Shown one piece after another: positions 7,769 through 17,481 of a stretch of DNA of 64,000 nt. The notes beneath the pieces were generated by a model. That model was not told where the DNA came from and made no database searches. It saw only the letters and a program-made list of their open reading frames with translations. The stretch is taken from positions 3,906,001 to 3,970,000 of the forward strand of contig NZ_CP069161.1 of the NCBI RefSeq assembly GCF_018802605.1, read 5' to 3'. Position numbers and translations under genes: made by a program. This DNA is from Paludibacterium paludis. Its GTDB lineage: Bacteria; Pseudomonadota; Gammaproteobacteria; Burkholderiales; Chromobacteriaceae. Each line of letters starts with the position of its first letter. The first letter of the stretch is position 1.

Positions 7769-8260
7769 ATGAAGAAAATCCTGATCGCGGTGGTGGCGCT
7801 GATCGCCATCGGACTGGTGGGCTACACACTGTGGTTCGACAAACCGAAAGCTCCTGACGTCGAATTGACCTCGCTGACCGGCCAGAAAACCTCGCTGTCC
7901 GCGCTCAAGGGCAAGATGGTGCTGGTCAATTTCTGGGCGACAAGCTGCCCGGGGTGCGTCGAAGAGATGCCCGAGATCAAGAAAATGCACGAACAGTACG
8001 CCGCTCGCGGACTGCAGACGCTGGCCGTGGCGATGAGCTACGATCCGCCCAATTACGTCGAAGCCTTCACCCGCAGCCAGGGCTTGCCGTTCTTCGTGGC
8101 GCTGGACAGCGACGGGAAGGTTGCCAAGGCTTTCGGCGATATCCAGCTGGCACCGACCACGTTCCTGATCGACCCGCAAGGGCACATTCTGAAACGCTAT
8201 GTTGGCGTAATGAATTTCGCGGAAGTGCGTCAGCTGATCGAGGCCAATCTGAAAGGTTGA
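7769..8260 (+). CDS. TlpA/ResA-type membrane-anchored thioredoxin
   Basis: 163-aa thiol-disulfide protein: an N-terminal anchor helix (ILIAVVALIAIGLVGYTLW), then an AhpC/TSA-TlpA-like thioredoxin fold. The active site is SCPGC in FWATSCPGCVEEMP, and the cis-proline region is LAPTTFLID. It probably reduces periplasmic disulfides, for example in cytochrome c maturation, though the partner is unknown. It follows the thioesterase by 16 bp. Its last 31 bp overlap the convergent moeB-like gene. Confidence 0.87.
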   Translation: MKKILIAVVALIAIGLVGYTLWFDKPKAPDVELTSLTGQKTSLSALKGKMVLVNFWATSCPGCVEEMPEIKKMHEQYAARGLQTLAVAMSYDPPNYVEAFTRSQGLPFFVALDSDGKVAKAFGDIQLAPTTFLIDPQGHILKRYVGVMNFAEVRQLIEANLKG

Positions 8261-9009
8261 CGCTCCCGGCACACCGGACACTCCGGATCGCGGCGGATTC
8301 GCGTTTGGCGTATCCGCCCTTTTTTTGCGTCGAACAAGGTCAACACGCCGGTGGCGGGAGGAATGCCAGCCAGGCACTTGACCGCTTCTACCGCTTGCAG
8401 GCCGCCGATCACGCCGACCAGCGGCGACAAGACACCCAGCAGCGCGCACGGCTCATCCTGCGACTCGCCTTCATCCGGAAACACACAGTGGTAGCACGGC
8501 GACTCCGCATCCCGCGGATCGAACACCGCCATTTGTCCCTCGAAACGAACCGCCGCGCCGAAGACCAGTGGCACGCCAGCTATAACGCACGCGGCGTTGA
8601 TGGCATGGCGCGCGGGGAAATTGTCCGTGCAGTCCACCACCAGATCGTGCGCGGCGACAAGGCCGCGCAAGCGCTCGCCGGCCAGCCGTTCGCCAATCAC
8701 ATGAATGCGGCAATCCGGGTTGATCGCTCTCATGCGGCAAGCGGCCGATTCGGCCTTGCCCATGCCCAGGGAGCCTTCGTCATGAACGATCTGCCGCTGC
8801 AGATTGGACAGCTCCACCTTGTCGTCGTCGGCAACGCTCAGTTCGCCCACTCCGGCGCTGGCCAGGTACATCAGCACCGGGGAGCCAAGCCCTCCGGCCC
8901 CCACCACCAGAGCACGCGCGTTGCGCAGCCGCTCCTGCCCGCCGATATCGATGTCGTCAAGCAGAATGTGCCGGCCGTAGCGCAATAGCTCGCGATCGCT
9001 CAGACTCAT
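8230..9009 (-). CDS. moeB: MoeB/ThiF-family adenylyltransferase
   Basis: 259-aa E1-like enzyme that adenylates the C-terminus of a ubiquitin-fold sulfur carrier (MoaD or ThiS) for molybdopterin or thiamine synthesis. Visible parts are the ATP-binding GAGGLGSP loop, DDDKVELSNLQRQI, the VDCTDNF segment, and two zinc-binding cysteine pairs (CYHC and CPVC). The ATG at 9009 starts MSLSDRELLRYGRHI, the normal family start. It lies 10 bp after ntrX on the same strand. MoeB and ThiF cannot be separated firmly by sequence alone. Confidence 0.88.
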   Translation of the reverse strand: MSLSDRELLRYGRHILLDDIDIGGQERLRNARALVVGAGGLGSPVLMYLASAGVGELSVADDDKVELSNLQRQIVHDEGSLGMGKAESAACRMRAINPDCRIHVIGERLAGERLRGLVAAHDLVVDCTDNFPARHAINAACVIAGVPLVFGAAVRFEGQMAVFDPRDAESPCYHCVFPDEGESQDEPCALLGVLSPLVGVIGGLQAVEAVKCLAGIPPATGVLTLFDAKKGRIRQTRIRRDPECPVCRERQPFRLASIS

Positions 9010-9019
9010 CCTCGCCGCG

Positions 9020-10288
9020 TCACTCCTCGACGGTGCGCCGGGAAAACTTGATGCCCAGTTGCTTGAGCTTGCGGTACAGGTGGGTGCGCTCGAGGCCGAC
9101 CTTCTGCGCAACCCGGCTCATATTGCCGTTCTCGAGGGAAATATGATGCTCGAAGTAGCGGCGTTCCAGCTGCTCGCGCAGCTCCCTCAGGGGCAGATTG
9201 AAGTCGAAACCGGTTTCTTCCACCGGCTTCTCGTGGCGGAACTGCGCCAGCACCTTGTTCACCTCGGGCGCATCGATCTCGTCCGACTCGGACGTCAGCG
9301 CCAGGCTCTTGATGATGCTGCGCAGCTGTTCGAGGTTGCCCGGCCAGTCGTACTGGCGCAGGGCATTGAGCGCGGCCGTGGTCAGCTTGCGAGCGGGAAC
9401 CTGCTTGGACTCGACCAGTTCGGTCAGGATCTGCTCGGCGATGAAGATGATGTCTTCGGCGTGTTCGCGCAACGGTGGAATCGGTACGATCACGCTCGAC
9501 AGCGAAGTGAGCAGCCGGTTGTCGCACTCCGGATCGACCAGTAACTCCTGCAGCGGTCGGCTGCAGGAGCAGATCAGGCGCACGTTGAAGCGGTCGAGTT
9601 TGGAGAGCAGGAACAGCAGTCCCTGCTGGATGCGCCGGTTGTACTGGCCGATTTCGGACAGGAACAGAACACCGTTATTGGCCTTCTGCAAGAGTTCGAG
9701 CGGCGCGTCGGCCAGCTGTTCGGCTTTCGGCGGCGTGATCCAGGGAGTATTTCCCTGATGGAAAAACCGCGCCACCAATTCGAACCCGGAACCCGATTCG
9801 CCGGTCAGCAGCACCGGTGACTTTACCTTGGCGACCCTCTCGAGCTGGCGTTTGAGCTCCTGGATCGGCACGCTCTTGCCCAGCTTGTCGAGGTTGAGCG
9901 AGGTATTGGCCTGCATGTCGCCATACTTGAGGGCACGCTGAACCGTGGACAGCAGTTTTTGCAGCGCGATCGGCTTTTCCAGGAAATCGAAGGCGCCGAT
10001 GCGGGTCGCCTCGACCGCGGTATCGATGCTGGCATGCCCGGACATCATCACCACCGGCATGTTCAATTGTCCAGACTTCGCCCATTCCTTGAGCAAGGTC
10101 ACGCCATCGCAGTCGGGCATCCAGATATCCAGCAGCACCAGAGCCGGACGGGTCTGGTTGCGCAGCTGCCGCGCGATCTCGGCGTTCTCCGCCAGCGCCA
10201 CGGTATACCCCTCATCCTGCAGAATTTCCGAGAGCAACTCCCGAATGCCGATTTCATCGTCAACAATCAAAATATCGCTGCTACGCAT
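9020..10288 (-). CDS. ntrX: NtrX-type response regulator with decayed AAA+ domain
   Basis: 422-aa regulator paired with the kinase NtrY. The receiver (1-120) is intact, with Asp10/Asp11, phospho-acceptor Asp54, Ser83 and Lys105. The middle domain has the AAA+ shape but key residues are lost: the P-loop reads GESGSGFE with Phe169 in place of lysine, Walker B reads GVLFLSEIG with Ser211 in place of aspartate, and the segment carrying GAFTGA is missing. A C-terminal Fis-type helix-turn-helix remains (NMSRVAQKVGLERTHLYRKL). It should bind DNA but probably cannot remodel sigma-54 polymerase. Its ATG overlaps the ntrY stop by one base. Confidence 0.88.
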   Translation of the reverse strand: MRSSDILIVDDEIGIRELLSEILQDEGYTVALAENAEIARQLRNQTRPALVLLDIWMPDCDGVTLLKEWAKSGQLNMPVVMMSGHASIDTAVEATRIGAFDFLEKPIALQKLLSTVQRALKYGDMQANTSLNLDKLGKSVPIQELKRQLERVAKVKSPVLLTGESGSGFELVARFFHQGNTPWITPPKAEQLADAPLELLQKANNGVLFLSEIGQYNRRIQQGLLFLLSKLDRFNVRLICSCSRPLQELLVDPECDNRLLTSLSSVIVPIPPLREHAEDIIFIAEQILTELVESKQVPARKLTTAALNALRQYDWPGNLEQLRSIIKSLALTSESDEIDAPEVNKVLAQFRHEKPVEETGFDFNLPLRELREQLERRYFEHHISLENGNMSRVAQKVGLERTHLYRKLKQLGIKFSRRTVEE

Positions 10289-12396
10289 TAGGCCTCCAGC
10301 AATGGCATGGTGAGAAGAATACGCGCGCCACGCTGCCCGGCGTTGGCCAGCGCAATCTGACCGTGATGTTCTTCCACGATCTTTTTCACGACGGCAAGGC
10401 CAAGCCCCGTACCTTTGGACTTGTTGGTCACATAGGGTTCGAATGCTCGGGGGAGGATGTCGGACGAAAAGCCCGGACCGTTATCCTCGACGCAAACAAT
10501 CGCGCTTCTTCCTTCTTGTCGGCTGCTAATTTGAATCATAGGAATGCCAACGTCAAGGACAGCGTCTTGAGCGTTCTGCATCAGATTGTGTAAAACTTGC
10601 CTGAGCAAGGCCGCATCCCCCATGATTATCAAAGGCGTATCCGCCAGTTCCATCTTAACAGCCGGGTTGGATTCATACAGCGTCATCACCTCGCGAATCG
10701 CTTCGTTCAGATCCAGTCTCGCGAGTTTGGTATGCGGCGTTCGGGCATAGTCGCGGAATGCGTCGACCATGCCTTTCAATGCCGCCACTTGCTTGATGAT
10801 GGTGTCGGTCGAACGGCGCAACATCTCCGCATCGCCGCTTTCCAGCTTGTCCGACAGCTTCATCGCCAGACGCTCCGCCGACAACTGGATCGGTGTCAAC
10901 GGATTGCGGATTTCGTGAGCGAGCCGCTTGGCCACCTCGCCCCAGGCCGCGTCGCGCTGAGCGCGCGCAAGCTCGGTAATATCGTCGAACACCAGCACAT
11001 AACCACTGCTAGAACGATCAGGCAACGGCGCACCCCTTACCAAGAGGGTACGCTCACCTTGCACGGAAGAGAACTCCAGCTGGGTTTGCCAACCGGGATC
11101 GGCATTGGTTTCCACCTTCGCGGTAACCGCTTCGATCAGGACATGCAGACTGCCGACGCTGGCCGCCCAGACGGGAAACGGCTGGTGCGCGAGCTCGTCG
11201 AAGTCCACCCCGAGAATGCGCGAGGCGCTGATGTTGGAGGCGCGCAGATACCAGCTCGCATCGAAAGCGATCACCCCCGCCGACAGGTTGGCAAGAATGC
11301 TTTCCAGGTAAAGCTTGGCCGACTCCAGCTGGTTGCGCTGTTCGTCGGCGACATGGCGGGCGTCCTCCAGCTGCTGGGTCATGCGGTTGAACATGGTCGT
11401 CAGTATGCCCAATTCGTCGCGCCGGTACACCGGATGCCTTCGCGAGAAGTCCCCCTGCGCCACGGCGCGCGTGCCGGCGGCGAGCTCCGACAGCGGGGCG
11501 GAGAGCCGTTCGGACATGAACAGCGCGAACGCCATCGCGAAGGTCAGCGCCAGCAGGAACGACAGCGCGAGAGTCAGCATGTAGAAGGTTTTCAGGCCAT
11601 GCCGGTTAAGCAGCAGACCACGGTAATCGGCTCGCGCCTTCTCGATCATGTCCGCATCCCGCGAAATGATTTCGGGCGCATCCTGCAGCACCTGAATCAC
11701 CCGCATTTCCTGATACACGGTATTGAATCCGAGCGAAACCTTCAAGGTCAGCCTGTTCTGACTGTCGTTCTCGATCGATTCGAGCGGTTGGCGCGGCTTC
11801 AGCGAGCGGATCGTTTCCCGCGACGGAGGCTGGGGAAGATGCGAACTCATCCCGGAAGCGAACGCGATCAGCTTGCCCGAGCGGCTGTAGATCGCCACCT
11901 CGCGCAGCCCCAATTGCTCGCGCATCCGCTCAAGACGCGACGGCAGCAGCAAATCCGGCAGCCCGTCGACCTCCTCGAGGATCACCCTGCTCTTGCGGCC
12001 CACGTCCTGCAAAACGAAGCCCAGCGCGTTCTTGCCCAGTTCGAGCCCGCGGTCCAGCGCCGACTCGACGCGCACGTCGAACCAGCTCTCGATGCTGCTG
12101 GTCAGGAACTGCGCGGAAATGGTGAACACCAGCACGCCCGGCACAAGTCCGACCAAGGCGAACATCATCACCATGCGCTGCGTGAGCTTGGCGCCGAACA
12201 CCCGGGTTTTGACGCGCTGGCGCAGGCGCAGGAGTTGGCGGCCAACCACGCCGAGCAAGGCCAGAAGCAAAAGGGTATTGAAGCCGAAGACCCACCAGTA
12301 GTACTCCTCCAGCTTGGAGGCGTTGCCGGTGGCGATGGCGAGCAGGTAGAGAAGGATGGCGGCAAGGGTGGCCGACGCGGTCATCGCGTAACGCAT
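10288..12396 (-). CDS. ntrY: NtrY-type sensor histidine kinase
   Basis: 702-aa membrane kinase partner of NtrX. Two N-terminal helices are followed by an extracytoplasmic segment, a further helix about residues 275-300, HAMP (RLSAPLSELAAGTRAVAQGD), a PAS region (about 365-480), the phospho-acceptor H-box RLAHEIRNPLTPI, and an HATPase domain with N, G1 (VEDNGPGF) and G2 (GTGLGLAVVKKI) boxes. NtrYX systems are linked to nitrogen, redox and envelope responses in different bacteria; the signal here is unknown. Stop and start codons overlap with ntrX (TAATG), and the DUF4390 gene lies 1 bp upstream. Confidence 0.92.
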   Translation of the reverse strand: MRYAMTASATLAAILLYLLAIATGNASKLEEYYWWVFGFNTLLLLALLGVVGRQLLRLRQRVKTRVFGAKLTQRMVMMFALVGLVPGVLVFTISAQFLTSSIESWFDVRVESALDRGLELGKNALGFVLQDVGRKSRVILEEVDGLPDLLLPSRLERMREQLGLREVAIYSRSGKLIAFASGMSSHLPQPPSRETIRSLKPRQPLESIENDSQNRLTLKVSLGFNTVYQEMRVIQVLQDAPEIISRDADMIEKARADYRGLLLNRHGLKTFYMLTLALSFLLALTFAMAFALFMSERLSAPLSELAAGTRAVAQGDFSRRHPVYRRDELGILTTMFNRMTQQLEDARHVADEQRNQLESAKLYLESILANLSAGVIAFDASWYLRASNISASRILGVDFDELAHQPFPVWAASVGSLHVLIEAVTAKVETNADPGWQTQLEFSSVQGERTLLVRGAPLPDRSSSGYVLVFDDITELARAQRDAAWGEVAKRLAHEIRNPLTPIQLSAERLAMKLSDKLESGDAEMLRRSTDTIIKQVAALKGMVDAFRDYARTPHTKLARLDLNEAIREVMTLYESNPAVKMELADTPLIIMGDAALLRQVLHNLMQNAQDAVLDVGIPMIQISSRQEGRSAIVCVEDNGPGFSSDILPRAFEPYVTNKSKGTGLGLAVVKKIVEEHHGQIALANAGQRGARILLTMPLLEA

Positions 12397-12397
12397 C

Positions 12398-12988
12398 TCA
12401 ACCGCCGCCTTTCACATCCAGATTGGTCCAGCTGGAGGCAAGCCCCCAGTCGGGCGACCCCAGCGCATTGAGCTGAAAGGGTTTGGGCAACTCACCGATA
12501 TCGAGTTCCAGTTTGACCCTGCCGGCGACTTTGTCCGCGGACACGCCGCTGAGCGTTCCGGGCTCGAGGACCCGCCAGCCCTGGATGGCGCCCAGCGCGG
12601 CCAGCGCCTTGTCCAGACTCTGGTAATAGGTCGACAGCGAGCCGATGGTGACGCGATAGCGGTTGGTCAGCGGCTGGTAGGACAATTTGAACGCCATCGA
12701 GGCGTGAGGATCGAACCACTCCTTGACGCTCAGATAATAGGCGGTGGCCCGCGGCCGGGTCAGTTCGAACTCCAGACGGAAAGAAAGCGGAATACCCTGT
12801 GTCAGGGTCTGATACAGGGTATTGGAAAGCTTGACGTTGAACCGGGTACTGACGGACAACTGCCCGTCGACCAGTTCGGCCTCGCTGCGGCTGGCGGATA
12901 TACCGTCGCTCCATGCGGGCAACGCCGCACAGGCAAGCCAGCCAAGCAGGCTAACGTTTCTCAAGCAACGCGTAATAAAAGCCGTCAT
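12398..12988 (-). CDS. DUF4390 exported protein
   Basis: 196-aa protein with a signal peptide (ITRCLRNVSLLGWLACAALPAWS) and a DUF4390 region of beta strands (QGIPLSFRLEFELTRPR, YRVTIGSL, WRVLEPGTL). The function is unknown, but it is regularly found before ntrY in betaproteobacteria, which suggests it acts with the NtrYX sensor in the periplasm. The ATG at 12988 places 38 bp of overlap with the end of rsmB. Longer starts lie wholly inside rsmB and were rejected. Confidence 0.85.
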   Translation of the reverse strand: MTAFITRCLRNVSLLGWLACAALPAWSDGISASRSEAELVDGQLSVSTRFNVKLSNTLYQTLTQGIPLSFRLEFELTRPRATAYYLSVKEWFDPHASMAFKLSYQPLTNRYRVTIGSLSTYYQSLDKALAALGAIQGWRVLEPGTLSGVSADKVAGRVKLELDIGELPKPFQLNALGSPDWGLASSWTNLDVKGGG

Positions 12989-14201
12989 GGGCCTCTGTTG
13001 GCAACAACTGTTCCTGATAAGTACAGACCGCCTCCGGATGCCGCCCAAGGAAGGCGTCCAGTTGCACCCCGTTTTCCTGCGGGAAAATCGAACACGTAGC
13101 GTATAGCATTTTGCCGCCCGTGGCGAGAACCTGCCATAAACCGTCCATGATCACCGCCTGCTGCCGGGCCAACTCCTCGAAATCGCCCGGACGCCTGAGC
13201 CACTTGATGTCCGGATGGCGTCGCACCACTCCGCTGGCGCTGCATGGCACGTCCGCGAGAATGCGGTCGAACGGCTCGCCGCTCCAGCGATCCTTGAACT
13301 TTCCGGCATCGGCCGCCGCAAGCTCGGCCGACAGGCCGAGGCGGTCAAGGTTTTCCCGCACCCGGCCAAGCCGCGCCGGATCGGCGTCCAGCGCCGTCAC
13401 CGATACGTCGAAACGCTCCAACATGTGGCAGGTCTTGCCGCCTGGCGCGGCGCAGGCGTCCAGCACGCGCATGCCATCGGCCAGATCCAGGAGCGGCACG
13501 GCGCGCTGCGCGCCCAGGTCCTGCACGGACAACTCGCCCTCGGCGAAACCGGGCAAATCGCGCACATTCCTCGGCACATCCAGGGTGATGGCATCCTCTG
13601 AGCTCGCCACCGCGCCGATTCCCGCCGCGGCCAGACGGGCGAGGCTGGCCTCGACCGAGCTGCGGCGCCGGTTCACCCGCAGCGTCATCGGCGGATGACC
13701 ATTGCCGGCCAGCAAGACATCCTGCCATTGTGAGGGATAAGCGCGCCTCATGGCCTTGATCCACCACAACGGATGGTTGTAGCGCGACTCATCGCGCGCT
13801 TGCGCCCCCGCGATCAGCGCATCCTTGCGGCGCAGCGCGTTGCGCAGCACCCCGTTGACCAGTCCCTTGAAACGCCCGGCGGCGATGCCGGAAGCGAGTT
13901 TGACCGCTTCGTTCACGACCGCGTATTCCGCCGCCCGGGTATGGATAAGCTGAAACAGCGCGACAAGCAGGACGCGCTCGAGCGCGGGTTCGGGCAAGGC
14001 GCGGGGCACCAGATCCCGCAGCACATGGATCAGTTCACCCTTGAAGCGCTGCACGCCGTAACTGATATCGAGAAGCGCGCCGCGATCCGACGCGGCAAGG
14101 CCGGGGTGGCGCTGCAGGACGCCCGCCAGGGCGTCGGTCAGGGTCTGGCCCGACTCGACGGTCGCGAGAATGTCGGCGGCAAGTGCCTGAATATGGGACA
14201 T
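12951..14201 (-). CDS. rsmB: 16S rRNA m5C967 methyltransferase RsmB
   Basis: 416-aa RsmB (Sun/Fmu) enzyme that methylates cytosine 967 of 16S rRNA. It has an N-terminal NusB-like RNA-binding domain (1-140: ISYGVQRFKGELIHVLRDLV) and a SAM methyltransferase domain (ACAAPGGKTCHMLE, ALDADPARL). The two cysteines of the catalytic cycle lie in DVPCSASG and YATCSIFPQENG. It heads a minus-strand set with the DUF4390 gene, ntrY, ntrX and moeB, and is preceded by the terminator of htpX. Confidence 0.95.
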   Translation of the reverse strand: MSHIQALAADILATVESGQTLTDALAGVLQRHPGLAASDRGALLDISYGVQRFKGELIHVLRDLVPRALPEPALERVLLVALFQLIHTRAAEYAVVNEAVKLASGIAAGRFKGLVNGVLRNALRRKDALIAGAQARDESRYNHPLWWIKAMRRAYPSQWQDVLLAGNGHPPMTLRVNRRRSSVEASLARLAAAGIGAVASSEDAITLDVPRNVRDLPGFAEGELSVQDLGAQRAVPLLDLADGMRVLDACAAPGGKTCHMLERFDVSVTALDADPARLGRVRENLDRLGLSAELAAADAGKFKDRWSGEPFDRILADVPCSASGVVRRHPDIKWLRRPGDFEELARQQAVIMDGLWQVLATGGKMLYATCSIFPQENGVQLDAFLGRHPEAVCTYQEQLLPTEAHDGFYYALLEKR

Positions 14202-14214
14202 GACGGCTGTTTTC

Positions 14215-14256
14215 CAAAAAAACCGGCCACAGTTCCGCGAAACCCGGACTGTGGCC
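14215..14256 (-). terminator. Intrinsic terminator after htpX
   Basis: On the minus strand GGCCACAGT pairs with ACTGTGGCC around a 14-base loop, then GGTTTTTTT follows. It separates the def-fmt-htpX set from rsmB. Confidence 0.88.
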
Positions 14257-14288
14257 AGCGATGAGCAAAATTGCCTGCAATGATACGG

Positions 14289-15146
14289 CTAGAGGACGCC
14301 CCGCGCCATCTCGTTCAATCGTGCGATGCGTTCCTCGGTCTGCGGATGGGTGCGGAACAGATCCCCCATCGAGTTCCCTCCCGAGAGCGGATTGATGATC
14401 ATCATCTGCGCGGTTTCGGGGTGCGCTTCGGCCGACGGCATCGGCAGCCCCTGCGCGTAATACTCGATCTTGCGCAAGGCGGATGCCAGGGCCAGCGGAT
14501 CGCCGCTGATCTCCGCCCCGCCGCGATCCGCTTCGAATTCGCGGGTGCGGGAAATGGCCATCTGGATCAGGCTTGCCGCCACCGGAGCCAAAATGGCCAC
14601 CAGAAGTCCGGCGACCGGATTGACAGGGCGCCCGTCCTCGTCACGGCCGCCGAAGAACATCGCGAAGGTCGCCAGCGACGAAATGGCGCCGGCCATCGTC
14701 GCGGTCACCGTGGACAGCAGTGTGTCGCGGTGACGCACGTGGGCCAGCTCGTGCGCCATCACGCCGCGCATCTCGCGGTAGTCCAGCATGCGCATGATGC
14801 CGGTGGTCGCCGCCACAGCGGCGTTCTCGGGATCGCGGCCGGTCGCGAAGGCATTGGGCTGGTCCTCATGGATGACAAACACCCGGGGCATCGGCATGCC
14901 GGCACGACCGGCGAGCTCGGCGACAAGGCCATAGAATTCGGGCGCGGAAGCGGCATCGACCTCCTGGGCGTTGTACATCCGCAACACCATGCTGTCGGAG
15001 TTCCACCACGCGTACACGTTCATCGCGCCGCCGAGCAGCAGCGCGACCAGCATGCCGCCCTTACCGCCGATCAACCCGCCGACCACGACGAACAGCGCCG
15101 TGAAGGCCGCCATCAGCATCGCCGTCTTGAGCCAGTTGTCGCTCAT
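14289..15146 (-). CDS. htpX: HtpX-type membrane zinc metalloprotease
   Basis: 285-aa inner-membrane protease that degrades misfolded membrane proteins. Two N-terminal helices come first, then the zinc site HELAH ([12 protein letters not shown]), two further hydrophobic segments (about 145-200) and the third zinc ligand region [14 protein letters not shown]. The size matches the family. A GAGGTG ribosome site precedes the ATG. It is last in a set with def and fmt (35 bp after fmt) and ends at a strong terminator. Confidence 0.95.
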   Translation of the reverse strand: MSDNWLKTAMLMAAFTALFVVVGGLIGGKGGMLVALLLGGAMNVYAWWNSDSMVLRMYNAQEVDAASAPEFYGLVAELAGRAGMPMPRVFVIHEDQPNAFATGRDPENAAVAATTGIMRMLDYREMRGVMAHELAHVRHRDTLLSTVTATMAGAISSLATFAMFFGGRDEDGRPVNPVAGLLVAILAPVAASLIQMAISRTREFEADRGGAEISGDPLALASALRKIEYYAQGLPMPSAEAHPETAQMMIINPLSGGNSMGDLFRTHPQTEERIARLNEMARGVL

Positions 15147-15181
15147 CGTTTCACCTCGTCATCAATCGGAAAAACCGGGGA

Positions 15182-16102
15182 TCACACCCCCAGGCGCATA
15201 CCTGCGGCGACGGGATGCCCGGCCAGAAAATCACGGGCGGGCAAGCGCCGGCCTCCGGCGGCCTGCATGATGGTAAGACGCAAAAGACCGTCGCCGGTTC
15301 CCACCACGACGCCATCCGCATCGACCCGCGCCACCAGCCCGGGCTCGCCACGGCCTTCGAGCGCCTCGGCCATCCATACCTTGAGTGGAGCGCCGGCCAG
15401 CAGGGTATGGCAGCCGGGCGCCGGGTTGAAGGCGCGCACACGCCGCGCCAGCAGATCCGCCGGCAGGGTCCAGTCGATGCGCCCCTCCTCCTTGCCGACC
15501 TTGGCGGCGTAGGTCACGCCTTCTTCCGGCTGCGCCGTGCGGGGCAGCGCATCCAGATCCGCCAGCGCCTCGACGATGGCGCGGGCACCGCTTTGCGCGA
15601 GGGCATCGTGCAGGGTGGACGCCGTATCGGCCGGCCCGATGTCAACGGGGTGGGTGCTCAGCATGGCGCCGGTATCGAGTCCGACATCCATCTGCATGAT
15701 GGTGATGCCGGTCCTCGCGTCGCCGCTTTCGATCGCGCGCTGGATCGGAGCGGCGCCGCGCCAGCGCGGCAGCAGCGACGCGTGGATATTGAGACAGCCG
15801 CGCGCCGGCATGGCGAGCACCGCGGCGGGCAGGATCAGGCCGTAGGCCGCCACCACCATCACCTCGGCGCCGACGTCGGCGACCAGCGCCTGGGCTTCCG
15901 GCGTCTTGAGCGACAGCGGCTGCTCCACGCGCAGTCCGCGGGACTGCGCCAGCGCCTTGACCGGGCTGGGCGTCAGTTTCATGCCGCGACCGGCCGGGCG
16001 GTCGGGCTGGGTCAGCACCAGTGCCACGTCGTGACCGGCATCGAGGATCGCCTCGAGGGCCCGGGCGGCGAATACCGGCGTACCGGCGAAAATCAGTTTC
16101 AT
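15182..16102 (-). CDS. fmt: Methionyl-tRNA formyltransferase
   Basis: 306-aa Fmt, which formylates initiator Met-tRNA from 10-formyl-tetrahydrofolate. The N-terminal start [18 protein letters not shown], the [16 protein letters not shown] catalytic loop with its preceding NIHA, and the C-terminal OB-like region are all present. It follows def by 14 bp, the usual def-fmt pairing: Fmt adds the formyl group and Def removes it. Confidence 0.96.
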   Translation of the reverse strand: MKLIFAGTPVFAARALEAILDAGHDVALVLTQPDRPAGRGMKLTPSPVKALAQSRGLRVEQPLSLKTPEAQALVADVGAEVMVVAAYGLILPAAVLAMPARGCLNIHASLLPRWRGAAPIQRAIESGDARTGITIMQMDVGLDTGAMLSTHPVDIGPADTASTLHDALAQSGARAIVEALADLDALPRTAQPEEGVTYAAKVGKEEGRIDWTLPADLLARRVRAFNPAPGCHTLLAGAPLKVWMAEALEGRGEPGLVARVDADGVVVGTGDGLLRLTIMQAAGGRRLPARDFLAGHPVAAGMRLGV

Positions 16103-16116
16103 GGGAATGCCTTGAA

Positions 16117-16620
16117 TTACAGGGTGGCCTTCTCGCGCTTCTTGAGCTTGGCCTTGATGCGGTTCTGCTTGAGTTCGGACAGGTAATCAACGAAAACCTT
16201 GCCGTCCAGGTGATCCACCTCGTGCTGCAGGCAGATCGCCAGAAGACCGTCGGCCTCGAGTTCGAACGGCTTGCCGTCGCGGTCTAGCGCGCGCACCTTG
16301 ACGCGCTCGGCGCGGGTGACCTTGTCGTAGATGCCGGGCACCGACAGGCAGCCCTCCTCATAAACGGTCTGCCCCTCTTTCTCGAAGATTTCGGGATTGA
16401 CGAAGGCCCGCACCTCGTTGCGCTCCTCGCTCACGTCGATCACGATAACGCGCTCGAGCGAGTCCACTTGCGTGGCGGCAAGGCCGATACCGTGGCAGGA
16501 GTACATGGTTTCGATCATGTCGTCGATCAGGGTGCGGATGCGGTCGTCGACTTCGCCGACGGGCTTGGCCACCTTGTGCAGACGCTCGTCGGGGTAATGC
16601 AGGATTGTTAGCAGCGCCAT
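16117..16620 (-). CDS. def: Peptide deformylase
   Basis: 167-aa metalloenzyme that removes the N-formyl group from nascent proteins. All three motifs are present: [15 protein letters not shown] (metal-binding Cys) and QHEVDHLDG (metal-binding His and catalytic Glu). The ATG at 16620 gives the standard start [14 protein letters not shown]. It is first of the def-fmt-htpX set and diverges from the exported-protein gene at 16720, leaving about 100 bp for both promoters. Confidence 0.97.
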   Translation of the reverse strand: MALLTILHYPDERLHKVAKPVGEVDDRIRTLIDDMIETMYSCHGIGLAATQVDSLERVIVIDVSEERNEVRAFVNPEIFEKEGQTVYEEGCLSVPGIYDKVTRAERVKVRALDRDGKPFELEADGLLAICLQHEVDHLDGKVFVDYLSELKQNRIKAKLKKREKATL

Positions 16621-16719
16621 GTTGTCGAGATCTCCGAAGTCGTTGCGGCGGCCCCGCACGCGTGCCGACGGGGCCGATTGATGTCATGATTGCGTTTTGC
16701 CGATATGGGGGCATTTTCT

Positions 16720-17481
16720 ATGCGTAAAAGCATTATATCGCTAGTCGCGCTCTTTAGCGTCGCGAGCCGGCTTTTCGCCGCCGGTGCGCCACCTCTGGAA
16801 AAATGGTCGCCGCGCATTCGGGAGCTGCCGGCCCAAACGGCCGACGCGCCCCCTGCGGACATGGCGACAATGCTCGAGCGCATGGAAGTGCTGGAGCCAA
16901 CCGGGCTTGATGCCCTGCCCCGCCTCACCGGTAGCGGCGCGGAGGGCGATGTGCTGTTGCGGGGAGGGGAAACCGCTTACGCGCGCGGCGTGCGGGGAGA
17001 TGGTGTCTGGTACGTCTACCGCGTCCGCGGCGCGCTGAAGGATCCCGCGACGGGCAAGACGCTCGGTATCGCGCTGAACCGGATTGGCGAGGCGCGAGTC
17101 GCGGAGGCGGGCGACCCGGCCCGGCTCGCCATCGTCGCCGCGCGCCAGGAGATCCAGCCGGGCGACCGGCTCATGCGCAGTCCGGGCACGGGCGCCCCCG
17201 TCACCCGGATAACGGACGCTCCGGACGGCCTCGCCGGCCGCATCGTCGATGTCCACGGCGGCAGTTTCGACGCGGCGCGCTACGCCACGGTCGCCATCAA
17301 CCTCGGCAGCGAGGCCGGTCTGATTCCCGGACACCGCCTGTCGGTGCCGGGCGAAGACGGCAAGCCGCGCGCCGTGCTCGTGGTTTACCGGGTGTTCGGC
17401 AAGGTCTCCTACGCCCTGGTCACCGAGAGCCGCCTCCCTGTCCGGCGAGGCGACAGAATCGTCGCCGGGGAGGCTCTGTGA
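16720..17481 (+). CDS. Exported protein resembling LysM-protein C-terminal region, LysM absent
   Basis: 253-aa protein with a signal peptide (SIISLVALFSVASRLFA). Its body resembles the C-terminal part of the LysM-domain proteins that usually sit between def and dprA in betaproteobacteria: DVLLRGGETAYARGV, VYRVRGALKDPATGKTLG, IQPGDRLM, and a final SRLPVRRGDRIV. No LysM module is visible; only about 40 residues separate the signal peptide from this region. A peptidoglycan-linked role is inferred from the family. GGGGGC precedes the ATG. Its stop overlaps the dprA GTG start (GTGA). Confidence 0.72.
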   Translation: MRKSIISLVALFSVASRLFAAGAPPLEKWSPRIRELPAQTADAPPADMATMLERMEVLEPTGLDALPRLTGSGAEGDVLLRGGETAYARGVRGDGVWYVYRVRGALKDPATGKTLGIALNRIGEARVAEAGDPARLAIVAARQEIQPGDRLMRSPGTGAPVTRITDAPDGLAGRIVDVHGGSFDAARYATVAINLGSEAGLIPGHRLSVPGEDGKPRAVLVVYRVFGKVSYALVTESRLPVRRGDRIVAGEAL

